64,000 nt of DNA from Gracilariopsis chorda (Eukaryota > Rhodophyta > Florideophyceae > Gracilariales > Gracilariaceae). Below the pieces are notes generated by a model. The model searched no databases. It saw only the letters and a list, made by a program, of their open reading frames with translations, and was not told where the DNA came from. Shown here in pieces: positions 52,470 through 61,079 of the stretch. Location of the stretch: positions 124,001 through 188,000 of the forward strand of contig NBIV01000079.1 in the NCBI GenBank assembly GCA_003194525.1, given 5' to 3'. Position numbers and translations under genes: made by a program. The stretch's first letter is position 1; every line of letters starts with the position of its first letter.

Positions 52470-54274
52470 TTAGAAGACGGTACTGCACTTGCGCAATGTT
52501 TGCGGCATTTGCAGTCCCCCATCTCTAACAGCAGTAGCAGGAGCAGCCGTCACTACGAGTTGCTCTTCTGTTACGGCTCCTTCTACCAAATGCAGTACTT
52601 GAGACTCCACTCGGTATCGGCCAGTCGGATCCACGACGAGCGTTCTCATCATAGTCGGCCCCCCACTAGGACCATTGCTAAGAAGAAGGCCAGCACTTGC
52701 ATGACGAGCACTGAATGTGGCACTTCGGGTTCTTCCGCATTCACGTATGACTACTCCCTCTTTTGCTCCCGGCATGCTGATATTGACTGCCGTGTCTGCA
52801 TTTTGTTCTTGTTGTTGCGTGCTAAGAATGGATCGGTACCGCTCGCACACCACTTATATCTTGGGCTGGATCAAATCGTACAGCTTGGGCACGATGTCTC
52901 GTACGTTGATGTTTTGAACGAACGTACGAAAATTGGCATGCGCATAGTGAGATGGATCCAGGGAAGACAGACCAGTACCCCACAGAAAGCGGTAGCGCGT
53001 GTTGTTTTGGTTCTGCTTGGAAAGAGCCAGAGCTGCGTTGCCCACAAATCTGATAAAGAAAGAACCGCCTCCCATCACATATGACATGTCCCTGAACGCT
53101 TGCGTCGTCGCGTAGAGTGTATTCAAGTTGACAAAATTGCTTTGAAAGGCTCTCAAGCTATGAAGACTGCGAACCAACGCGTTGCTATGCCTTTTGCGGA
53201 ACTTGAAGCTCCATCCAGACATGCTTTTCATTCCACAGCACACTCCGGTGGTCTCTTTATCAAGGACAACACAACCGCAATACTTACAGCTATGAATTTT
53301 CAATGTCCAGTCTGAGTAGGGGCAGGAGGAGACAGTGTGTGAGTTCTTGCCGCACCTTCTGCATCGCCTTTGACCTGTAGTGGGAAGCGTCTCCGAGTCT
53401 GGCGCATTTGCACAGATGGCCGGATCATTCGTGGCCTGTTCTGCCACGGCATCTTGCGCATAGTACACCCGATAGAGTCCTCGATCAGGACGCCCAGCAG
53501 GCTGCATGACGGTCGTATCAAGCTGCTGCTCTGGTGGGTGTAAGGGCGCAGGAGTGATCTCATCGTTTTGACCTTCCCTGGGGCAGGCATGTGCTCTTCT
53601 TCCCGTTCAGATTGTGTCAGCATAGGCTGCTGCAGCGGGTGTGAAGGAGCAGAAATGATCTCATCCTCTTCAAGTTCCATCGGGACGGGAATCTGTTCTT
53701 CATCTTGTTCAACTTGTGTCAGAGCAAGCTACTGTGGCGGTGGTGGCTGTGAGAGAGCAGAAATGATTTCATCCTCTTCCAATTCCATCGCAACGAGCAT
53801 CTGTTCTGCATGCATCGATGGGAGAGAGGGAGGCATCGGAGGCGGAGGAATGTGACTCCGAAGCCCTCTCAAAAACTCCAGAAATCCAGGTATTGGGCAC
53901 GAAGTTTGTCGACCTGTGCCCACGAACTCATTGGCTCCAGCAGCGCTTGCGGTACCTGCCCCTGGACCCTACGTAGGTGCAGGAGTAATTTCGCCTTCTT
54001 CCACAGCTGGAACAATGGTTCATTGAACGTGCGCTCCGCTCTCATTTAACGCCACCTCATCTGGAGCCAGGAGAGGTGGTAGTCGCCGACGTCTCCCAGA
54101 TCGTGGCCATGATCCACCATTATCCACGTGACGACCCCAAGCGTTTTGCCTTGCGCTGATTGAGTTCTCTCTCGCACCCACAGAATTGTATCTGGCACCT
54201 CCCGAGTTTGCTATGGAACCTCCAGAGTGTGGTCGTGCTCCACCAGGGCCTGTACGTGGACCTCCCCGCGTCAT
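52470..54274 (-). pseudogene. Helitron 2, N-terminal zinc-rich region
   Basis: Pieces with Pro-rich and acidic stretches (MELEEDEIIS occurs twice, at 53680 and 53785) precede the Cys-rich block with paired C-x2-C motifs. KFRKRHSNALVRSLHSLRAF then FRDMSYVMGGGSFFIRF match Helitron 1 (SFRRKHINSHFEYIYPLRYF then MDMKYIWGGGPSLIRL). The segment LIQPKI is followed by TAA near 52855, where Helitron 1 reads on. Its role in the family is DNA binding. Confidence 0.7.
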
Positions 54275-54989
54275 AGCAATTTACAAGAAAAGAAGCAATC
54301 ATTTCTGTTCTCCCAAACCCTTAAAAAATTCAACAGAGCTCGAGACAATTTTTACAAGATCAAAAAACGTTGAAAATGAAAAACTCGTAACATTTTGTTC
54401 CCTTGCACCCACCGGCCCTAGTTGCATGAGCATTCTAAAAATGGCTACAAGACTTATATTTACCCGATGCAATCGTGCGCAGCACAGGGACTCCCGACAA
54501 AATCCTGTTGGATTATAGCGGGCGGAGTATGCCCAGCCAGTTTTCAAGCCGTTTGATGATTAACCTGCCTCTGGTTGTAAGGACTGGTCTGCCTTTTCTC
54601 ACACACCGAAGTGTGCTTTCCGGCCTCAAGAAGTACGACACTGCGAACACCCCAGACCCTGCACAGCAAGCTGGTATTAGTTCTGGGAAACCCTTGGATT
54701 CACTGGATCGCTGTCAAACGACCAGTATACCACAAAGGAGCACCTGACCGTTCCCAGGTCCGTGGTACTCAGTTCGTTACTCTTGTGGCGCCCTGCACAC
54801 GAGCTTGGCCTTGCCCAGGTCCCAGGCCAGCAACAGTGCCCAAAGTAGCAAAAGGTTGCGACACTGCGCTATTGGCCAAGCCTGAAATGGGAAGTGAAAA
54901 TAGTGGTTAGGTTCAGCAAGGGATATGATTTTTGTACTGCACCAGGGCTGCATATATGGTCAGTGCATTGTACTGCACTGGCGCAATGC

Positions 54990-55330
54990 TAAAAGCCAGC
55001 CACTTGTCGCGCAAGTCAACTACTGCTGAGTGGCTGGCACTGCAGTGTTAATTACTGTAGTAACCGCCAATGAGCAGCAAGGAGGCAATCAACATGCAGG
55101 AGCCAATGCACTGTACGCTTTGCTGCTGCTGATGGAGTAGCAGGGAGGCGTTGTGCCAAATGGGCGTTTTTAATGCGCGTAAGGCGGCGTGAAAAGTGAT
55201 TCTGTGGCAGAACGCCACCCATAAGCCAACAACACCCCCCTCGTACGCAAGGAAATGCTTAAGAGGGAAGGGGAGGGGACAAGCACAGGCCGCCTACACC
55301 CGTCAGAGGCGCAGCGTGCTGCTGAATAAG
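54990..55330. repeat. Fold-back repeat R3, copy b, with degenerate Helitron-type tail
   Basis: GCCAGCCACT and AGTGGCTGGC form a perfect 10-bp inverted repeat (near 55000-55040). The sequence then follows copy a: a GAGCAGC block, GCTGCTGCTG, GCAGGGAGGCGTTGTGCC, an ACACCCC(C)CTCGTAC block and a degenerate GGCCGCC...GGCGCAGCG hairpin near 55288-55325. Copies a and b flank Helitron 2 as direct repeats. Confidence 0.5.
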
Positions 55331-56451
55331 GGTGACTTAGAGGGATCTGCAAAACGCTTTTGCTTGCTAGCCCCCGCAAACGGCCTGCAGATCAATGAGG
55401 GCAGCGGCGCCGAGAATGATTTTGAGACTGAAAAGCTATAAACAGCTCTTTTCTAACATATCCAGCGCAATATAGAGCGGAAATAAAGCGCAACTGATCG
55501 CTTAGGCCACGTGGCAAAACTTGCATGCTGTTGGGTGGCTGGAATTTTAGTCGTTGCTGGCGTGCCAGCCACTTAGCAGCAAGCAAGCAATCAATCGCCG
55601 CCGCCGGCGTTTCTACAAAGGCGAAGCTCAAGTGTCAGCGGCTACGGGGCTCACCGGCATGTTTCTCTCTCCCGCCCGCCTATCATTTCAATCATGCCTC
55701 TCTCTTTGGTTTATTGCTGGGCGCGCTGCCCGGCTTTACTACGTGTCAAAATGGAAGCGCATGCATGACTGGATGTAATAGGAGCAGGACGGCCCCCCCG
55801 AAAAGGGGGCTTCCTTTCTTGCACGATTGTGCTCAGACATCCTTACCGTACGCAGCACACTAACGGCGCACTCACCTTTCGGTGAAGATGCGGATATTGA
55901 GGTGAGGGGCTTGGATTCGTGCCCGGTATTTATACCCGAAACTTTGGCGCACGGGCACTGGCGTGTCTGAGTTCGAAGCCTGCCAGGCACGAGCCATCAT
56001 TCAGTAGACTACTGTAGAACCGTACAGGCATTCTGTGGAAGTGGCCGTTCTAGGGGTTTGGTACCGTGAAACAATTTCTTTATTGTACGCAACCTCTAGA
56101 TCGGCCACTTCCTTGGAATGCCGGTGTAGCTCTAGAGTAATCTACTTAATTATTTTGCGCGTGGATGGCCGGATTCGAACCCAGGTTCCCTTGCTCACGG
56201 AGCCAAGTATAAATACCGGGCCCAAACAGCAACCTCACAATTCAACACCGCACTGGCAACAGTGGGCGAGTACAACTTGAGTAGTCCGGGTACGCTGAGG
56301 ATGTCTGAACACAATTGTGTGTGAAGAAGGAAGGCCCCCGTGTTGGACCCCCCCGTTTCAAGACATCTACGTCCATCATGGACGGCCTTCCGTTTTACAC
56401 GTAGAACAGCTTGTCCACGAGCAGCATAAATTGAAAGAGAGATGCATGATA
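55331..56451. other. Repeat-rich region without recognised gene
   Basis: It contains R3 copy c (GTGGCTGG...CCAGCCAC, 55533-55585) and an inverted pair of tRNA-like units. GCCCGGTATTTATAC at 55921-55935 is followed by GAGTTCGAAGCC; the reverse complement pair lies at 56207-56221 with GGGTTCGAATCC. No protein-coding gene is supported. Confidence 0.4.
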
Positions 56452-56784
56452 GTAACGGGGGGGAAAGGGCTAAACTACACGACGTAGATAGTGTAGGCGA
56501 GTCAGCGCGCATTTGCACCAATAAAAACAGAGAGTCAGCGGGCACGTGCCACGGCGAGCTGCACAAGTGCCCGTGCCACTTCAGATCTTACTGTAGCCAA
56601 TAATACGCCCCTATTTTGGATTTCAACCAGTAGATCCGCAGAGTCAGGGCATTCCCTCTATCCCTGCTCTCTCCGGCCGCCAAGTCAGCACAACGTAAAT
56701 ATCATAATTGCCATTTGGCGCCGTCTTTGTGCAAACGGGTGAGCGTAGCCGAGGGAGAAGAGGCATAGGGAATCGTGATCGTGC
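56452..56784. repeat. Left long terminal inverted repeat
   Basis: It is the inverse of 60555-60883, running from AACGGGGG...GGGCTAAACTACACG to GAATCGTGAT(C/G)GTGC at the inner edge. Both arms contain an inward-facing frame that reads PFGA(V/I)FVQTGERSRG. Confidence 0.85.
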
Positions 56785-58213
56785 GGTGGGTATTATTGGC
56801 GTTACAGAGGACAATACGGCCCAGGACCCAGTGGACAAGGCTGGGGATGACGCCTACCCAATTACCGAAGATGAGCCTCGAGAGCACAATTTGGATCTAG
56901 GGGCCATCGAACCTGTTTCGGAGTAAGCCGTGGTGATCGCGACGCAGGTGGATGATGGCGGCAGTACAGAGAATCCAGTGGAAACTGAGCTCCACAAAGT
57001 CGGGGAGCAGATAGCCATTCCCAAGACCGGCGACGTCAGGGTTCAAGAAATCGCCGACGAGGACGTCACTGAGACAACCCGTGGATTCTTTTCAGCTTCT
57101 ATCTCTAAGGATGGGTCTAAGGATGTGGCTACAACGTCTGAAGACAAGCCAGACTTGCTCGATTTAACAGCGAAGTATGGGGAATCTACTTTGGAAACCC
57201 TAGAAGGAACAACCGAGGGTCTGCAAGAGAACGCGGATGACGACACTGAGAACCCGCTAGATCGTGCTGCACACACGCGGGCTTTGGCCGCGGGACTCGA
57301 AAAGGCCAAAGGAGAAGACGACGAGGGCTCTGGGACTGGCCAACAGCGCGTAGTTGAACCTGAAGCGACTGCTTTCGATGTTGAGGGCGAAGCTAAAGTG
57401 CAAGATGCCGGAATGCTTACCGAAGATGTGGACACATCGCAAGAGCAGGAATAAGAATCAATTCCCAGTCCCGTAGTTGATGTAGATGCGGCTGTTGTTG
57501 AGGGAGGAGGTGCTGAAGAGGGTGCAGATGAGGAGTACATTGAAGAAGTTGATGCCACAAGGGAAGAGTATGGTGGCGAAGAGGACTTTGAAGCCGAGCC
57601 ACCTGTACTGGCTTTTGCTACTCTCAATGTCGTAGAAGAGGATGATGATGAGTACGACGAAGCTGATGAGGGAGATGAGGGCCTGAGCGGACAAGTGCCT
57701 GTTGAGGTCGATGTTCGGGACGAAGTGGAGGAGCTTGACTTAACTGCGGAAGGGAGACCCGCTGATCTTGATGCTCATTCTGATATTGAAGAAGACTATG
57801 AAGATGTTGTCGATCCAGATGAAGTATACGGTCAAGCAATCGTTTAGGAATTAGATGACATTCAACAGGTCGACTCAGAGCAGTCTCCCATTGTGGTCGC
57901 AGAAGGTATGCTCACAGAAAACGTGCGTGTGGACAGTGCAACGACTGAAGCTGTAACAAGAGAGTCGAGTTGTGTAACTGGGATTGACGAGTCCGACGTG
58001 AACCAGCCTGGACCTGAAGTACTGTTGGGGACAGTTGAAGTTGAGTCCGAAGAAACTGCACCTCCGATTGCTGTTGATGAATTGGTGGCTGGTGAGCAAG
58101 TACTCCCTAAGCCGAGCATTCCGCATCTTAACGAGAGAGTTGAGAAGATCACAACGGCTGTTGCTGAGACAGCGGATGATACTGTAGAAGAAGAGAACAT
58201 CCTGCGAGCGTAG
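56708..58213 (+). pseudogene. Glu/Asp-rich reading frame inside the inverted-repeat element
   Basis: One plus-strand frame of about 500 codons is interrupted only by TAA 56924-56926, TAA 57452-57454 and TAG 57845-57847, without frameshift. It starts at TTG within the left inverted arm; no ATG occurs until about 57410. Composition is very acidic and Val/Thr-rich, with a repeated phrase (AGMLTEDV near 57410, EGMLTENV near 57908) and runs such as VVEEDDDEYDEADEGDEG. No family is recognised. The lack of an early ATG suggests an internal exon of a captured host gene whose first part is missing. Confidence 0.45.
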
Positions 58214-58740
58214 GCAATGCTCCGGAAGAAGACATGTAGTGTAGAAGTTTTGAATATATTTCCCTAAGGGCAAAACAACAAGAGTGTGCTCAACCCTTTT
58301 CTTTGCGTTACACTTGAGATAAAGAATTGCTCATACCATTCAATAGAGTTATCAGCTTAACATAGTGGCAGGTAAAGGCCACTCTCATTCAGGATCGAAG
58401 TGTTCTGTACTTGATAAAGGGTATATAGCTACTGGTAGAAACCAAGTTGTTTTTGTTGTTCTTCTTCTTTATGGGCGCACATTGTGTAATTGCGACGCTG
58501 TGGTAGAATTTATCATAATTCCTTCTCAATCTCTCAACTAAGGTTAACCGCTAGCTACTCCTCGTGAATGACAAGTTCTCTCTACCACGTTACACCATTC
58601 TTAACTTCCGACTCAAAATATTGTTATATACTGTTATATAGGAAGAACGTCTGCGGTTCCCTGAACTACGAAACATACTACGATTCTTCACACCTCTTGA
58701 AGCGCTTTTCTCTACATACTGGAGAACAGATACTTCTGCT

Positions 58741-59205
58741 ATGACAGTCCCATACTTGGCGAAACTCAGGTCAGAGACCCGATACTTCAACAACGAGGAG
58801 ATGGATAGCAGACTACGCAATTTTGATGAGTCGACGGAGAAAGAGTTTATCCCCATTGACTCAGATATACTTAGAACCAGTAGAGAAGACTCGAATGTAG
58901 ATGGGTACAATATGTACATCGAAGGAAAAAACCTCTGCGATTCATTACATCGACAAGCTACTGGACCTGGACGTGTTGCGGTGAGTGGAGTTCTACGTCT
59001 TTTAAGGGATGCCATGGCGGATATTCAGCAAGGAAAAGCCACACACTTCGAAGCTAGAGTTACCTTTAAAACAAGGCTGGCTTCATTAACAGAACATGCG
59101 GAAAAAACAGAGAACAATGTCACTTTACTGCATCCATCTCCTTGTACAAAATATTTCAGTTTCTCGGAGATCCATTCGCCAAACAATGGACACCACAAGG
59201 CATAA
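58741..59205 (+). CDS. Unrecognised 154-codon protein inside the inverted-repeat element
   Basis: It starts at ATG 58741 with a charged N-terminal half (NNEEMDSRLRNFDESTEKEF) and an ARVTFKTRLASLTEHAEK segment with helix-like spacing. A second frame (59142-59415) continues in similar style, so a frameshift or intron may lie between. No domain is recognised. It may be another captured fragment. Confidence 0.3.
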   Translation: MTVPYLAKLRSETRYFNNEEMDSRLRNFDESTEKEFIPIDSDILRTSREDSNVDGYNMYIEGKNLCDSLHRQATGPGRVAVSGVLRLLRDAMADIQQGKATHFEARVTFKTRLASLTEHAEKTENNVTLLHPSPCTKYFSFSEIHSPNNGHHKA

Positions 59206-59598
59206 CGGAGAAAGAAAAGCTCCTTGGAGCGCACGAAAAAGTGAGCAAGGACAAGCCCGCATTCGTCCCAGGAAGCATCTCAGAAAGACTGTCAACCACC
59301 TTCAACATCCTCAGAACCAGATGTGGCACCCTCAACTTCCATAGCCCAAGACGTGCAAGACAAAGTCTCTTGGACACATCCACTAGCTGTAGCATTGACC
59401 ACAGTATTTTGATCTCTTTCCTTCTTTCATAATCTCTTTCACTTTTTTCATTTCTTCATAAAGGCCCACGTTTCTTGCTCCCATTGCCCTCTACTTCACA
59501 CTAGTTCTTTATTCCACTTCTATACATTGTAGCGTATTGTACAGAAGTTCCCTTCGCATATTCCACATTTCCCTCCATGAGAACGTGAACAGTCTTCC

Positions 59599-60330
59599 TT
59601 ACATCTGATAACCCCTAAAGTGAAGCTCACGTAGGAGTGTGCCATACAGCTTCATCAACGTAGAGCCAAAGTATCTGCTAAACGACTGAAAAATAGAATC
59701 AGCTAAACTCATCAACAAACACTCCAATCGCACTTGAACTATAAGCCACATCAAACTCATATCCGCAGTTTCAGGCTTCGGCCACCTGTCGTACCATGTC
59801 TTCTGTCTCCTTTTCATCTGGTACCAAATCAGTTAGGCTTCCGGAAAGCTAGGCAAAGGTATGTAGAGGCTAGTTTTCCTGGCGCTTCGGGTCTTCAATC
59901 TTTTGGAGATTACGTCCCAAGAATTTCAACCCAAATTCTTTCCTAGTACTCGGATCTACCTTGCCAGTAGCGGCTGTAGTGCCGATACATATCCCCAGAA
60001 ACTCACCACAGCGTTGCTTGTCAATCGTTATATCAGAAAGGTTACGAAAAAGTTTGGGAAAGTACTTCCAGAAAATATTCCTCTCGATTGGTGAATCCAC
60101 TAGACTTCCAAGTAGCCCGATACTCTTTTCTTGGTGTACGATCTTTGAACTGAACGTCGCCATCAGCGTCTCATGCAGAAACCGTTTGTAGATGGGAGCT
60201 TTGACTTCGTCCGCAAGAATTTCCTGGACTTCACATACTGAAAGATTAGTCCACTACTCCTCTACCGCTCCCTTTGCCTTCCTGTTTAAAACCTGTGGGA
60301 CTTTTAAGGCTGAGATAGGTGTAGGGACCT
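59599..60330 (-). pseudogene. eIF4G-type MA3 domain fragment (captured host gene)
   Basis: On the minus strand the translation reads VLNRKAKGAVEE, TAG at about 60254-60256, then CEVQEILADEVKAPIYKRFL, ATFSSKIVHQEKSIGLLGSL, YFPKLFRNLSDITIDKQRCG and EFLGICIGTTAATGKVD. The alternating helices and the phrases EV.EI......P.Y..FL and F..LFR.L.DI.ID....E.LG match the MA3 domain of translation initiation factor eIF4G (PDCD4 is a relative). MA3 binds the helicase eIF4A. The frame ends at 59870; weaker similarity continues to about 59600. The rest of eIF4G (MIF4G, eIF4E site) is absent. It lies entirely inside the long-inverted-repeat element. Confidence 0.5.
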
Positions 60331-60554
60331 TTGGAGTTAGTTAATGTTGTGTTGTACGAGATAAGGGTTGCCAAGAGGTAGATTTTACCCGTGTTAGAAC
60401 AACAGTTTGTGTATATTCCTTTACCTCTTTGTTTGAGAGCACTGCACGAAAAGCGGATGTCCCAAACCAGAGGCTCACAGAAAAGCCATTGATAATACCC
60501 GGGAGAGTCTGGCTTGGTGATGGAGTGATCATAAGGGGAACGAATGTTGAGGGA

Positions 60555-60883
60555 GCACCATCACGATTCCCTATCCCTCTTTTCCCTCGGCTACGCTCAC
60601 CCGTTTGCACAAAGATGGCGCCAAATGGCAATTATGATATTTACGTTGTGCTGACTTGGCGGCCGGAGAGAGCAGAAATAGAGGGAATGCTCTGACTCTG
60701 CGGATCTACTGGTTGAAATCCAAAATAGGGGCAGATTATTGGCTACAGTAAGATCTGAAGTGGCACGGGCACTTGTGCAGCTCGCCATGGCACGTGCCCG
60801 CTGACTCTCTCTTTTTATTGGTGCAAATGCGCGCTGACTCGCCTACACTATCTATGTCGTGTAGTTTAGCCTTTTCCCGTAAC
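60555..60883. repeat. Right long terminal inverted repeat
   Basis: It is the inverse of 56452-56784. It ends next to a run of ten G at 60884-60893. Confidence 0.85.
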
Positions 60884-61079
60884 GGGGGGGGGGAGGCGGG
60901 AGAGAGGCATTTCGGAGATCACTGTGACCTCCGGCGTGCCATCTTTGCACTATGTAAACCAGCCGGCCGCGGCGTCCGATCAGATTGGTGATCTGATTCG
61001 CATACGCAGCGCCCACGCCACAATCGTGGTCAGCCTTGCTATGCATTTGAATTTGTTTCATTTGCATAAACTTACTCTA

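Larger units (their letters stand above)
47753..54274 (-). mobile_element. Helitron 2 (RepHel type), decayed
   Basis: It has the same protein order as Helitron 1. Segments run from a Pro/Gly-rich N-terminus (54274), through a Cys-rich segment with CRRCGKNSHTVSSC and CKYCGCVVLDKETTGVCC (53400-53230), YRLLKP...FPLP (about 52440), ITMNIWRGDIQHLG (51030), a Rep region, and a Pif1-type helicase ending at 47892. The double hairpin is at 47753-47787, 105 nt beyond the helicase stop, a spacing almost equal to Helitron 1. Stops and frame changes are spread along it. A purine-rich block near 51490-51600 may mark an insertion. Confidence 0.8.
56452..60883. mobile_element. Transposon with 330-bp terminal inverted repeats carrying captured sequence
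   Basis: 56452-56784 and 60555-60883 are inverted copies at about 95% identity by eye. Shared blocks include CAGCGGGCACGTGCC-type, ATTTGCACCAATAAAAA and GGCAATTATGATATTTACG words. Such long inverted ends suit Mutator-like or other Pack-type elements. The interior holds an acidic reading frame that starts inside the left arm, an unrecognised frame at 58741-59205 and an eIF4G-like MA3 fragment on the minus strand. No transposase is present, so it is non-autonomous. Both arms end beside a G-run (GTAACGGGG); target duplications were not resolved. Confidence 0.65.

Noticed and set aside
56930-57627. Long Ser/Thr-rich minus-strand frame (57043-57627) opposite the acidic frame
   Set aside because: It is the antisense shadow of Glu/Asp codons; composition follows directly from the plus-strand frame.
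3657-58213. An alternative genetic code or general stop-codon read-through, suggested by many in-frame stops
   Set aside because: The residues expected at the stops differ (Trp for TGA in hAT and for TAG in Helitron 1, Gly or Asp for TAG and Gly for TAA in MetH, various in POLE), and the AAE3-like gene and first pogo transposase use normal stops. Decay explains it better.
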